A stretch of DNA of 64,000 nt from Lytechinus variegatus (GCF_018143015.1 NC_054748.1:12886967-12950966), one strand, 5' to 3'; shown: positions 36,505-47,994, numbered from the stretch's first letter. The notes: generated by a model from the letters alone, not told the origin. A program made the numbers and translations.

Positions 36505-36959
36505 GGTATATGCAAGAAAGAAATAGGTCCTTCTTCAGTGACATTAAAATTTTTAATCAATGGCACAAAACAAGACAGGATATGGATATGTGCAGCGATA
36601 TAGAATAAAGTTTCATATCGTATATACTTTAGCATAAAGCACGGAACAAATTGAATGCCTCCCCATTTGAGTAGATATACTTTGCCAAAAAGTACTTGCT
36701 GACAAAGCTCCGAACAGAAGAGCCGACAATTTGTGTCAAGGCAATTTAAAAATAAAATATTTTCCATACTCTTTACACCCATGTAGTTTATAATTTCTGG
36801 CAAGAATATACGATTCCCACAGGCAGGAAGGGGAAAAACAGAGTAGAAAAAAAGTGTGGGGAAACAAAAGGGAAAGGCGATTTTGATATTTTTCCCGCGC
36901 AAAGCGCGGAAGCAAAAGTTTCTCCTTTCGCTTTTTCTATTTCTCATTTTCCACTTTTT

Positions 36960-37260
36960 TTCAATTCAATTCAATTCATTTATTTTCTCTTTCAATATTT
37001 TTCCATTTACAATGATGTTTTAATACACATATTTACAAAATATAACATATAAATCATTTCTATAATACAATAACACTATGAAATCGAAAGAGAAGGAGAC
37101 CAACTAAAAAGCAGAGCTTGTAGGGTGAAGGCCCCCTTTCATATGTACATTTTATGAATAAAAATAAGATAGAATAAAGAAATAAACAATACATATATAC
37201 AATATGTATTGTTTATTTCTTCTTTCTATTTATTGATTTTTTTTGGGGGGGAGGGCGACC
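36960..37260 (-). mobile_element. LINE 3' end with (AATTG)n tail
   Basis: On the minus strand, GGGGCCTTCACCCTACAAGC is followed by an AT-rich 3' UTR and ends AAATGAATTGAATTGAATTG, the short-repeat tail typical of CR1/L2-like LINE ends. No ORF remains. A palindrome, AAACAATACATAT with its inverse, sits at 37185-37222. Confidence 0.65.
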
Positions 37261-37580
37261 GCCCCCCCTGGCTACGCGCCTAGTCAATCAGATGCCCATC
37301 CTGTTCATGATTAAAGAAAGTACCTAGGATGTCCAAATTAAAAGACAGAATCTAAAAAATATTCAGTTGCTAAGTTAGATGACTATCCTGTTCATGATTA
37401 CCGAAAGTGCTTAGAATGTCAAGATTTTAGATTAGAATATCAAAAAATTTCAGCTCGCATAAATTGTTTATATCATGTTCACGGTTGCAAAATGTGCTTA
37501 GAATGTCTGATCGCGAAACATATATTTAAATACCCCCTCCCCCACTTTTTGCGAAAGCTGGAGTCGCCCCTGGTAAAGAA

Positions 37581-38159
37581 ATTATAGCTCCCGCACACAT
37601 AATTTTGGTATAGGGCCTATCACTCTAATGAAAATTTAAACCCTGAAAGTACTTAAAATTCTTTGCTTTGTGGACGTATTTATTCTTTTCAAAGTGGTGA
37701 TATTACAACATATTCATGGATATTTTTTTTCATTAACATATTAAATAAAGTGACCTTCGATTGCCTTTATTCATGTGATCATGAAATAAGATAATCCGAC
37801 ATCCATTTAAGGCACATGATTGCTTGGCGGGAGGGCGCATTTAAAAAAAAAAAGTTCACAGGGGCGCCCAAATTAGGTCGCCCCCCCCCCCGGGTGCAAA
37901 ATCCTGGATACGTGCCTGAAACAGAACAAATTTTTAATCCAAATTCTAAAGTAAAAAAAAAAGTTAACATGGATATTATCATGGAATAGACAATACATTC
38001 CATATCAGACAGTTATACACATATAACTTATTTAATATTTTATGAAAGATCCGTCTTTTCATATTCCATGCTATTGCAAATCAATGCACGGAAATACTAT
38101 AGCTTTCCGACTTACACTCTGAGTAAAATTAAATGAATTAACAGAAAGATCAAATAGAA
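37581..38159. other. Transposon debris, no gene
   Basis: A single element end, AAAATCCTGGATACGTGCCTG-like with adjoining poly-C, lies at 37880-37918. The remaining sequence is AT-rich without recognised features. Confidence 0.45.
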
Positions 38160-38370
38160 CCTGGGTCGTGTGGTCCAGTGGTTAGAGCATTGGACTCATA
38201 ATCGCAAGGTTGTGAGTTCGAATCCCAACTCTGCCACTTTGATAAAAAGGCCCTAAAGTGATACCTGTCGTCTATTACGTCAGCCACTATGACTGATTAA
38301 CCTAGACGTAAAATGTTTCCAAGTTAATTGGTTATATACCAGCTTGGCGTTTACCAGCAAAATGCTGTCC
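38160..38370 (+). mobile_element. tRNA-derived SINE
   Basis: A tRNA-like head at 38164-38237 has A box TGGTCCAGTGGTTAGAGC, an anticodon-loop-like CTCATAA (CAT) and B box GAGTTCGAATCCC. The acceptor-stem ends do not pair, so a functional tRNA is unlikely. The body follows for about 130 bp. Confidence 0.7.
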
Positions 38371-39044
38371 TGCCGAGTTCCTACGGGAGTTACCACAAAC
38401 AGAAACTTGAATAGTTTCTCTTATTTAAAAAAATCCCAGGAAAATACCAAGTGTAATAATAAGTGTATTTTGTGCTGTACAGTGAAGATTGTAAATAATA
38501 ACGTAAACTTAAGAGTGATAATGAACAAAGTGATTACATTATAAATGTTGATAACTGTGTAAACTTATTTTAGGCCATTTAATTTCTTGCCATTTTTGTT
38601 GTATCATTTAAAAATAGGAGCGGCAGCCCGGTTAAATTGTAATTAATATACATAGGACCAACTGACGTGGATTGTGCTTGAGGGATCCCAAAACTTTTCA
38701 GGAATAAAAAAAAGAGAAAAGATTCCTTACGGCAACTGTCAGAAACAGATAAGATGAAAGAGAGAAAGTCTGGGAAGAAATAAACACTACAGGGGAAAGA
38801 AGAAAAGGGAAGAAGAAATAATTGTATATAACAGGGAGGTCTGAGTCTAATCACCTTTAATGTTTCCAATGTCTCTCAACACCTAATCATTTCTGTCCTT
38901 TCCATCATTCTAATACATACCCCCACACAACAGCTTCTGCTCTCTATTATTCTTTTAATGACCCCCATCGTATATCTCATTTTCCTTTATGCCCTTTGAT
39001 AAAGCTACACCAATTAAACCTATTTCAGACCTTTCACAGATACA

Positions 39045-39725
39045 TGTATATTGAATGAATCTTTATTTTCGTTTCAAATCCGATATCAAACAACAACAAC
39101 AACAGTAAATCAATGTGATACAAGCAAATAGCAAAGAACAAAAAATAAATAATTACAGGATAATATACATAAGACATGCACTATTTTTTATATAATATAC
39201 ATTTATATAACAACCATGAGAATAGATGGAAATGAAACGTGGTGACCTACTTAAAAGCTTAGCTTGTGGACCATAGGCCACCAGAATATTAAAAACTTAC
39301 ATTAGCAATCATTTAAAACATCATAGAACAAGCAAACAAAAATTGTAGTAACTAACCAAAGTACAGATATACATATTTACAAAAGATACACTAAAAAGTA
39401 ACAGAAAAGTGAAATGCAGAATGCAAACAAATCCTATTAGACCTAAACTATAAGAATATAAGATTCAACAAGAGGAAAAAAAAAATATGCAGAGCTCTAT
39501 TTTTGCATAGATAATTGTGGGAAGAATACAATTTATAAAGTTAGACGAGATATAACAAGCAGGCATTTGTTTACTGATCTAAGTATTTCTTCAGCAAATC
39601 GGTCTTTAACTTGTTTCTAAAAACACTAAGGCTAACTGATTGCTTCAAAGAAGAAGGAAGGGAGTTATTGTGTGATTTCCATTGATATACAATTGATTGA
39701 ACAAAGAGGTTTAAACAAAACTCAG
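39045..39725 (-). pseudogene. LINE ORF2 C-terminus and 3' UTR
   Basis: On the minus strand the coding end at 39573-39690 reads QWKSHNNSLPSSLKQS, then VSLSVFRNKLKTDLLKKYL before a stop. This is the standard C-terminal pattern of invertebrate LINE ORF2 (W-x-x-LP-x-x-[IL]K ... F-[KR]-x-x-LK). An AT-rich 3' UTR follows to about 39050, ending in GAAAATAAAGATTCATTC. Only the final part of the element remains. Confidence 0.75.
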
Positions 39726-39919
39726 AAAATCAATTGCAAGTCCAAAATACGTGAATTTCATTGGTTGAAAGTCAAGTTGCGATTGATTTTTAGAGTTGCA
39801 TTTTTAATTAATTGGGCAACAGGCCATGGGAGTTGTTAAAATTGAAAAAGTTACTAAAGTAACAATATAATAAAAACCAAGGGTTTTAGTTTGATAATAA
39901 CAAGGTATTTATCAAAAAC

Positions 39920-40868
39920 CACTAGGCTTTACTTTACATAAGGGTTTTACCATGAGGCTTAAGTTTACATGACAGAGTTTTACCATGAGGGTTAAGTTTA
40001 CATGACAGGGTTTTACCATGAGGGTTAAGTTTACATGACAGAGTTTTACCATGAGGGTTAAGTTTACATGACAGGGTTTTACCATGAGGGTTAAGTTTAC
40101 ATGACAGGGTTTTACCATGAGGGTTAAGTTTACATGACAGGGTTTTACCATGAGGGTTAAGTTTACATGACAGGGTTTTACCATGAGGGTTAAGTTTACA
40201 TGACAGGGTTTTACCATGAGGGTTAAGTTTATATGACAGGGTTTTACCATGAGGGTTAAGTTTATATGACAGGGTTTCACCTTGAGGGTTAAGTTTACAT
40301 GACAGGGTTTTACCATAAGGGTTAAGTTTACATGACAGGGTTTCACATTGAGGGGAAAGTTTACATGACAGGGTTTTACCATGAGGGTTAAGTTTACATG
40401 ACAGGGTTTTACCATGAGGCTTTAGCTCACATGACAGTGTTTTACCATGAGATTTTAGTTTACATGACAGAGTTTTACCATGAGGGTTAAGTTTACATGA
40501 CAGGGTTTTACCATTAGCGTTAAGTTTACATGAAAGGGTTTCCATTTGAGGGTCAAGTTTACATGACAGGGTTTTACCATGAGGGTTAAGTTTACATGAC
40601 AGGGTTTTACCATGAGGCTTTAGTTCACATGACAGTGTTTTACCATGAGGTTTTAGTTTACATGACAGAGTTTTACCATGAGGGTTAAGTTTACATGGCA
40701 GGGTTTTACGATGAAGGTTAAGTTTACATGACAGGAATTTACAATGAGGGTTAAGTTTACATGACAGGGTTTTACCATGAGTCTTTAGTTAACATGACAG
40801 GGTTTTACCATGAGGCTTTAGTTCACATTACAGGGTTTTACCAGGAGGGTTAAGTTTACATGACAGGT
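39920..40868. repeat. 33-bp minisatellite, about 28 units
   Basis: The unit, on the plus strand, is GGGTTTTACCATGAGGGTTA-AGTTTACATGACA. Copies are mostly 33 bp with point changes, more variable to the right. Because 33 is divisible by three and the unit lacks minus-strand stops in two frames, long open frames of an 11-residue repeat (MVKPCHVNLTL and LSCKLNPHGKT) result. Two overlapping frames are equally open, there are no non-repeat flanks, and no splice or start context, so it is not annotated as a gene. Confidence 0.93.
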
Positions 40869-41110
40869 TTTTTTATTATTATTATTATTTGTTTGGTGTC
40901 ACCTATGCCTGGGAGGCGAAAAGTGAACTGAATCACTATGACCTGCAGGTCTCTCCTCCCGATATAACTGAATGGGGGGAATGCAGGTGGACCACTACAC
41001 CGGGGTTTCCCCCTACTCTTATAAGAATAGTGCAGTGGTTCTTAACGTGCAAAGGTGGCGACTCTCCTCTTCACGGGGCCTCCATTTAACATCCTATCCG
41101 AGGGATAAGA
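40869..41110 (+). repeat. Dispersed repeat, possibly a SINE relative
   Basis: After an (ATT)n run come GGTCTCTCCTCCCGATATAAC, GTGCAGTGGTTCTTAACGTG, AAGGTGGCGACTCTCCTC and GGGCCTCCATTTAACATCCT. A diverged copy is at 52035-52135 (GGGTCTCTCCTCTAACGAAG; GTTCTTAACATGCCAAGG). No pol III boxes were located. Confidence 0.55.
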
Positions 41111-41152
41111 GTTTTAACCATAGAGCTCACTAGCTCTATGGTTTATCAATGT
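41108..41152. repeat. Short perfect hairpin
   Basis: AACCATAGAGCT and AGCTCTATGGTT are exact complements separated by CACT. The stem is 12 bp. No associated gene or terminator role is implied in this eukaryotic context. Confidence 0.7.
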
Positions 41153-41499
41153 CACAAGCTCACTGTGGATAAGCATTCACACTATGTAAGATTCACAATG
41201 TCTCATACTGTAAACATAATGGCCTGTATTCTGATACCCAGGGTTTAATTAAACCAGGGGTAACTTAGATCACACTTTTATGGAGTGCAAGTTGTCAACA
41301 ATTAAACACTATTCTTATCTTGCTGCCAATAAATGAGTCATAAAATAGGAAGAAAAGGAAAATACAAAAATAATGAATCTTAATAAATAAATTGATACAA
41401 TTACCACAAATATGAAATAATATGAAGCCCACAACTCCACAGAAGTGCAGTTTAAAACTCTAATTTAGACTTGGGTTAAGCCTGGTTTAATTATATGTA

Positions 41500-42361
41500 G
41501 GGGAAGGCGGGGTAAGTTGAGCATAGGGGCAAGTTGAGCCACCAGCCCCAGGCCAATAATGAATGAGTCAGACATTGTGGTGGTGTCATGTATTGTTGAC
41601 CCATAGCTTAACCCATAACCCCACCACATTGTTTTCAACTTTGAAACAAAAAGTAGTTTTTTAGAGGGAAAAATATGAATTTCAGCCAAAAAAGTAAAAA
41701 AAGAGTGTGAAATAGATAAGTGCTTAATAAACACACACGTCTTTAAATATAATAAAGACATGATAACAACATTATTAGTCCAGGTATGGATCTTCATTCT
41801 TGTCATAGTCTTTTATATGATGGATGCATAATAAATGTGTGGATACAAAATTATCGCACTAAGTCCGGACTGGGGTAAGTTGAGCCAAACAGCATGGGGC
41901 AAGTTGAGCCATGGTAATTCCTATGGTAATGTATCTTAAAAAACAAATAAACCATAAAAATCGATTGAAATGCTGGCTGAAAGGAGCAAATTTACATGAC
42001 TGCTCTTTTCCTTTTAAAGGATGTTAGTATTTATAGAGAATTAGCAAGTGAAAAGACTTTAAACAAAAAATTGACATGCTGGTTCTCCCCTCATACATTT
42101 TGTACATAGTTTTTGTGGCTCAACTTACCCCAGAAGGTGGCTCAAACTTACCCCATATATGGGGCAAGTTGAGCCATTTGACATCGTTTTTTTCAAAGGT
42201 CACGATGACTTTCAGTGTGGGGATAGAAAGTCATATATAGGTGGAAAATATTTCAGAAGAATTAAATTTCAAGGCAAGGTACTTATTTCGACAAGATTAT
42301 CAATCATATCAATTCTAACATGCAAAAAGCAAAAACTGTCACAACTTACCCCGCCTTCCCC
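41500..42361. mobile_element. Mariner-like non-autonomous element (GGGGAAGGCGGGGTAAG ends)
   Basis: The ends GGGGAAGGCGGGGTAAGTTG and CAACTTACCCCGCCTTCCCC are exact inverted repeats flanked by TA (41498-41499 and 42362-42363). Inside, GGGGCAAGTTGAGCCA recurs several times in both orientations, at 41527, 41898 and around 42120-42175. The 113-codon minus-strand frame has no DDE features. The TA duplication suggests Tc1/mariner mobilisation. Confidence 0.82.
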
Positions 42362-42363
42362 TA

Positions 42364-43010
42364 TACCACCCAATGTGAACAAGACCATCACTGAGCTATC
42401 CTCCACACAATGATTTTCAAATACAAATGACTCCTTAATCATATCAGTTTAATTTTCTTGCTTGGTGAAATTATGTTCTGACAACTATTTCATGAAACAA
42501 ATTTTGAATTCCACTCATCTCTTCCACACTGACATTCTTCCATCTGATTATTGACTCACAGATAAACGCTCCAATCCCCTAACATTGACCTACCTAGCCA
42601 AGACTTAAAAAGATGACTGAGCCTTGAAGAAGACTAACATCAAGGCTCTTGTGGAAATCAAACCGATGCTCACAAATGCACCCATACTAAAATACTATGA
42701 TGTAGCAAAGACGTTACAATGTAGTGTGATGCATTAGAGAAAGCCAGTAGCGTTTTCAGCAAGAGCACTTTCAAGAACTGAAAGATAATATAATACATGC
42801 TTAGACTAATGGACCAATACACTCAGGTTAGTACAATTCTCTTGAAAAATTCTGAATACAAAATTATATTAATGTTTGTTCTATTTCAGCAGTAGTACAT
42901 CAGGAGCACATGCACTTTCAGTACAACAGTAGAACAGGGGTATCTCTATAAATTGATAAAAGTCTATGTATGAATCGGTTCAAGGTAAATATTTAGAAAT
43001 TTCATTACAG
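42364..43010. other. Intergenic stretch, no gene seen
   Basis: AT-rich, low-complexity sequence between a mariner-like element and a LINE tail. No exon, RNA or repeat boundary recognised. Confidence 0.4.
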
Positions 43011-44060
43011 ATTTTATTTATTTATTTATTTGGTATTATTTATACAGGGTAACCCCATCAGTAGTCAAATACTGTTGTACTTGGGGGCCCTGTATAACAT
43101 GAAACAGAACAAAATACAAGCATATATTACAATACAAATAGAAAATACAAATCCTGAACATAAACAGATGGAAATTTCAAGTATAAATCTAATGACAGAA
43201 AACTGTGTGTGAAATTGAGAAAAATGATTTAACCCAGAGCTACAAGTAGAAAGTAATAGGGGAAAGAAAGATAGAAGGTAAGGATGAATTGAGGTAAAAA
43301 GAACAAAGCAGAGAGCTAGAGCGGGAGAAGAAGGCACATCACCATATACACTATAATGTACAGGAATGTAATATTATAGTAAAAAAATATAATTCATGCT
43401 TATATATTAAAATGGGTGTATCTATACCTCCAGTATGACGATGTAAAGGAAGATTTCGAGGTGGAGTTTTTAACTTCATTAGGAAGTTGATTCCACAGGC
43501 ACGCACCGTGATGGGAGAAGGCTCTTTTACCAGCTTTGGTGCGTGCCTGTGGAACCATGATTCCACGGTTCAATGCATTTCTAGTATGATGGGAATGGAC
43601 AGAACTAAATCTCGGGAACAAATCTGAGAGGTAACCTGGGGCTTCACCCTGCATAGTATTAAACATAGTTTTGCTTATTTGAAATCACTATCGTTCTTCA
43701 AGTGGTACTCAATTTAATCTTCTAAACACTACTGCAGTGGGTGTATTAAACTAAGTCTACCTGCAAGACCAGTCGAGCCATTCGTTTGTGCTGTTTTATC
43801 AGTGTCCTTTAAGTTTTGGTTACAGTTGGTCCAGGCGTTGCAACAGTATTCAAGATGCAGTAAAACTAATGAATTTGCCAATAGTTTAGCACTTGAAACT
43901 GTCATGTACTTCCTTAATCTAGCAAAAAGTGCAAGTTTAGATGCAACTTTTTTACTGGTTTCGTTTACATGAGTTGTTCATCAAAATGTACTCCGAGATA
44001 TTTAAAATTGGACTAATACATATTTTGCAACCCTCTCTCAGACTTATCAAGCATTCATAG
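43011..44060 (-). pseudogene. Truncated LINE: RT end, C-terminus and 3' tail
   Basis: On the minus strand, KVASKLALFARLRKYM, SSAKLLANSLVLLHLEYC and NAWTNCNQNL (about 43810-43960) match the thumb region of LINE reverse transcriptases. A frameshifted C-terminus follows: GYLSDLFPRFSSVHSHHTRN, GKRAFSHHGACLWNQLPNEV and KNSTSKSSF (43400-43666). The element ends ACTGATGGGGTTACCCTGTA then AATACCAAATAAATAAATAA at 43016-43065, the characteristic 3' end with a microsatellite tail. The 5' part is absent. Confidence 0.85.
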
Positions 44061-45889
44061 AGAGACATCACACAACAGCACTAATCAGTTCTCTAGGAAA
44101 TTCTTCAACCAATTCTGAGGATAGCAAACACCTAGTGAAAGCCTTATAATGCTGAGAAATGTATGAAGGTATTGGTACTCTAATCCTTAGCTCCTGTGAA
44201 AACTTGTATATTATTGGCAAACAAGGTCAAAGAATTTTCAATCTTGGAAGAAAGAGATGGACATGGGATCTGTCAAGCAGCTCTCTACTTGAATTCAAGT
44301 CATAGCAATTTTGCAGAGGTATATATTACAAAGTTTATCCTAAATGCATGAAGCAATAAAATCATTCCATAAATTTTGGAAGAGTAATCTGAGACTAGTT
44401 CAGAAAATCCTGGTAACAGGATTACAGCAAATCACACTCGGTCATGATAAAAGAAGTAGTAGTTGAGGAGAGCCCAGCCATGCAGGACGTTCTGACCTGT
44501 CTGGCTTTGACACTATAAAAGCTGTGGCACTACCCCTCCTGAACTTGATCAAGGGAGAACAGCACCTTATGCCAGCAGAGTTGTGAGATAGAATTGTGAA
44601 TGCATGACAGGTCGGCTAGGAACTTTGTTAAATGGTAGAACAAATGGTGATATGCTTTGTTTGGTAAATGCCTTGGTGAAGAATGAAGAGTCCCCTCAGG
44701 CAAGCGCTGCCCTTATAAACCTGGTTTGGATGGATGAGGTTTGTTCAGGCAGCACCAATCACTTAAGAATCCTGTCTACTGTATCTGTTAATCCAGCTAC
44801 TTAACAGCCATCCCTCTGCATCTTCAACATCCTCAACGAAAAATGGCAATGAATATATGTGTGAAGTACAAAATGATCAGGGCGAGGGTGGTGGATGATC
44901 TTATTCATCGACATTGAATCTATCGTTGCCAAACATTACTCTTATCGATGAAAGAGAAGAAGTACAACCTGAGGGCCACTGCACAGCTCAAAGTTGTCAC
45001 CTACAGAAATGTTTAACTTATTGGTATGTTCATTATAGCTAAACTCGAGAGAGAAAGAGGTACTGTAATAAAATGCATTTCTGTTTTAATGTCAATTTGA
45101 AAACATCTTATATGGTCTGGTACATAGTCTATGGGAGAATTATATGTAAATTAATTGAAATTTTAGTAAATGAACACGGTGAGTTTATCACGATTCGTTT
45201 TGGGTAATTATTGGGAAGAAAGTTCTCTGAACATTGCTCAGAGGTTTTATTTGGGAAATAATGACGTTTGGCACGACGGATAGACATTTTAGGACCTGAT
45301 TATTTTATTTTGGTAAATTTATGAATATTGGGAATCAGCTCTAGTGGTCAGGATAGTCAGCTTTGCCCATATTCTGATACTTTTAGTATCTTGAACTACA
45401 TAAAGAAGTTATCACCTCTATCTGCCAAGGCAAACAGACATGTTTCACTCAGGGTTGATGATTTTCAATTAGTCTTCAGTGAAATGTCCTTTTCTGTTTG
45501 TTGTAACTATATTGCAGCATGTTAGAAGAGAAGGTTCTTTAGTAGTAGTAGTTGGAAAGAAGGTAAGGAGTTTTTTTATATTTCTTGAAGAATTGAAAAA
45601 TTTGAGAGAAGAGCATACAGCGGCGATGCAAAAGTAGCTCTGTAAGACGCTGTTTCGTATCACTTTAAAAAATGTTGTGGTAAGGAAGGAAATTGATAAT
45701 GTTTAATGTATCATCTTATTGTGAGGACACTTAGATATTTTGCATATTCCATTTGAGATATCAGGGACATGAAAATCCATATTTTATTATTCAAAATAGA
45801 CATGAAATGAAATACTCCAAATATTTGTTTGCCCAATTGATATATCCCTTTAATCGTTGACTGCCAAACAGGGTAACAGCAATTTCCAT
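44061..45889. other. Intergenic stretch, no gene seen
   Basis: AT-rich. A 66-codon frame at 44604-44804 was considered but has no homology I recognise and lacks splice context. Nothing else identifiable. Confidence 0.4.
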
Positions 45890-46080
45890 TTTTTAACGTC
45901 ATTTGGTCTGACGCTGCCAGGGTTTTGAACCCCCGACCTCTTGGTTATGAGACGGATGCTCTACCAACTGAGCCAACACATCTTGTGCAAGTTCATAAAA
46001 GTGTTGGAAGGGCTCACTGTCCCACATGTGCTTATCTGTGTTGGTGATTTACAGTGTGATAGCTGAGAAAGACAAGCAGG
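45890..46080 (-). mobile_element. tRNA-derived SINE
   Basis: Minus strand: GTTGGCTCAGTTGGTAGAGC (A box), CTCATAA anticodon-like loop, GGGGGTTCAAAACCC (B box region), all within about 70 bp. It resembles a tRNA-Met-type head. The acceptor arms do not pair well and the A at the B box core is non-consensus, so SINE rather than gene. Confidence 0.65.
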
Positions 46081-46123
46081 AGGATATATCAACCTCCAGA
46101 GAATAATAATATGTCCATTTATA

Positions 46124-47090
46124 CAGTGCGTATCAAAAAAAAGTTTACACTTTGAAAAAGCCCTGGGAATTAAAAAATATACATGTGGCTAATTTTGTCA
46201 CTTGTAATTATGGGTTTGGGTCTCATCTATCCAATGAAAGTAAAACTTTTGATAGAATGTTACACTTGAGTGAGCACTGTCCATTTTTGTAAAGCTCGCA
46301 GAAATGCTTGTTTTCACGCTGTGTCAAGGGGAAAGGGCAAAATCAAACTTACCCTGCGAAGCATTTCTCATAAATTTCCCTAGCACTTTTAGCCAATTGA
46401 AATAAAACGGATACATTCAAGCATTTTGTAACAATTTTGCCGCCCAAATTTGAGATTTCAACACTTAGTAAACACAACCTTTACTCTTTTTGTGCCAGCT
46501 GGATCTGAGGACATAACTGAATCTGAACAAAAGTTTATATCAGACATCTCCAGCATTTTTCACTAAGTTTTTATCATTTAAAGTTGGTTTACATTTCATT
46601 TTCATTTAATACTTGTTTCTCTACACTTTTCCCAAGCTTGGCAATGATTAACAACATAAAAATCAAGCCTAAGCCATTTCATGTAAATCACAGCTTAGTG
46701 TAAAGTAAATATCGTCACCATGGACTTGGTGTTTGGGGGAGTGGGATGGGGCGCAATGCACTCGTCAAAGTGTTTTGGGCAAGGAAACAAGTTTAAAAAG
46801 GTAAAAGATATCTTCATATCAATTTTACTTGCTAATTTCCACGTGTTCTTCATGATTAAGGTCTACTTTTATTCACATAACTATTTTAAAGTTCTGCGCA
46901 AATCATTTTTCACCAACTTTTAAAAAGTAAGTGGTGCTCACTCAAGCGGAAATATTTTTCGACAGTTATATCGTCATTTGCTTAAATGGATCTGTACCAA
47001 TGCTAATATGTGGGTTAATTGTCAAGATATTAAAAATATATAATTTTACAGGATTTTTTCTAAGTGTAAACTTTTTTTTGATACGCACTG
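46124..47090. mobile_element. Tc1/mariner-like non-autonomous element
   Basis: CAGTGCGTATCAAAAAAAAG at the left and its inverse TTTTTTTGATACGCACTG at the right, continued by TTTACACTT / AAGTGTAAA, are flanked by TA (46122-46123 and 47091-47092). A second inverted pair lies inside (ACACTTGAGTGAGCAC near 46262; GTGGTGCTCACTCAAGCG near 46930). The 67-codon frame in the middle lacks transposase features. Confidence 0.85.
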
Positions 47091-47099
47091 TATAGCACA

Positions 47100-47380
47100 G
47101 TTACTATTTACATATACTCAACTGTGCTTTGATACTTGGTATCATATTATTACCCCGGCTGTAGCTAAGCCGCCATATTAATAGGCGCTAAAGCATTCAA
47201 GGAATAAATCCTACCGGGTACCCATTCACCTCATCTGGGTCGAGTACAGCACAATGAGGATACATTTCTTGCCGAAGGAAATTATGCCATGGCTGGGATT
47301 CGAACCCACGACCCTCTGCTTCAAAGTCCCGAGACTAATCCACTGGGCCACAATGTTCCATGTGAGAAGGGCCTGTAGAG
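47100..47380 (-). mobile_element. tRNA-derived SINE, near full length
   Basis: Minus strand: head with GGCCCAGTGGATTAGTC (A box) and GGGTTCGAATCCC (B box), body with GCCATGGCATAATTTCCTTC, GAATGGGTACCCGGTAGGA, CCTTGAATGCTTTAGCGCC and GCCGGGGTAATAATATGA. The body matches the SINEs at 51230 (plus) and 57055 (minus), so the family has been active in this genome. Confidence 0.85.
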
Positions 47381-47990
47381 CACCGAAGTGTGATGTCAGT
47401 TGCCATGGTGTTATGGCGGGCTGGTTCTAAACGAGTCGCAACTGACGATTGTCTGAACACATTTGTATGACTTTGGCTCATCTGAAAAATGGGATGCAAG
47501 CAATCAAATTCCGATAGCAGCCATTTTCTCCTATGAGAAACACATGCTTTCATTAGGCAGGTTCATTTGTTAGAACCAGGCTGCCATGACACCATGGCAA
47601 CTGACGTCATTGCTTCGGTACTCTATTGACCTCAAGCCAACTAGAGAACTATCTCCTATTTAAAGAGATAATATAGACAGCAGAAAATAAGTTTCAATCT
47701 GAATCACAAGCGTCAAAAGTTGATCTTTGATGACAACTAATGGAATCAAGTGACTTGGATAAAATGAGTTAGGAGATGAAGAAGAGGCAGTGGGCAGCAC
47801 TTAAAGGTAAGCATAGCCCGGTTTCCTATATCCACTCTCTAAAGATAAGGAAACCAAGAAAAGGCACCCTTTGTGCCGAGTAATTCAATAACGTCAGTTT
47901 CTTAAAAGGAAAACAGAGAAAAGTTAATGGTCCTTAGCCCTTTATGCATTTGAGTGCCCTTTTCTTCTATAACACTACATGACAATGAAT
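47381..47990. other. Intergenic stretch, no gene seen
   Basis: Contains two GCCATG(A/G)...ACTGACGTCA-like segments (about 47395 and 47583) that look like parts of one diverged inverted pair (TGATGTCAGTTGCCATGG with CCATGGCAACTGACGTCA). That suggests a small inverted-repeat element between about 47386 and 47612. No gene. Confidence 0.45.
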
Positions 47991-47994
47991 ACAA

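Larger units (their letters stand above)
34905..37282. mobile_element. hAT-like element with 8-bp target duplication GTCAATCA
   Basis: The ends are CAACCGCGTAGCCAGGATTT and CCTGGCTACGCGCCTA, inverted repeats with small mismatches. GTCAATCA sits at 34897-34904 and again at 37283-37290. Removing the element rejoins the host CGCATC...GATGCCCATCCTGTTC to match intact units nearby. It contains a further nested element (35430-36504) and a LINE tail (36960-37260). Confidence 0.78.
34560..37580 (-). mobile_element. CpG-rich repeat with iterated CGCGCTTCGCGCTCGC units, interrupted by nested elements
   Basis: Units such as AATTTTCAGCTCGCGCTTCG followed by CACTCGCATT and CTGTTCATGATTACCAAAA recur at 34650, 34760, 34870 and, past the nested insertion, 37300-37500. 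This is the inverted orientation of the units in the 31536-32959 element. The host sequence is broken at GTCAATCA by the element at 34905-37282. The right part ends GCGAAAGCTGGAGTCGCCCC. The left end was not resolved. Confidence 0.65.

Noticed and set aside
38164..38237. Functional tRNA gene with CAT anticodon
   Set aside because: A and B boxes are good, but the acceptor stem does not pair and the T stem has a mismatch; a SINE-like body follows.
39912..40545. 167- and 203-codon frames of an 11-residue repeat
   Set aside because: Both overlapping frames are open because the 33-bp period keeps phase. There is no unique flanking coding sequence, so it is read as a minisatellite.
39920..40868. 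CRISPR-like array of 33-bp repeats
   Set aside because: Repeats are directly adjacent with no unique spacers, in a eukaryotic genome.
41465..41806. 113-codon minus-strand frame as transposase
   Set aside because: It begins outside the element and includes terminal-repeat translation; no DDE or helix-turn-helix features.
45905..45975. Functional tRNA-Met gene on the minus strand
   Set aside because: The head looks tRNA-like but the acceptor arms do not pair and the B box core is altered; treated as a SINE.
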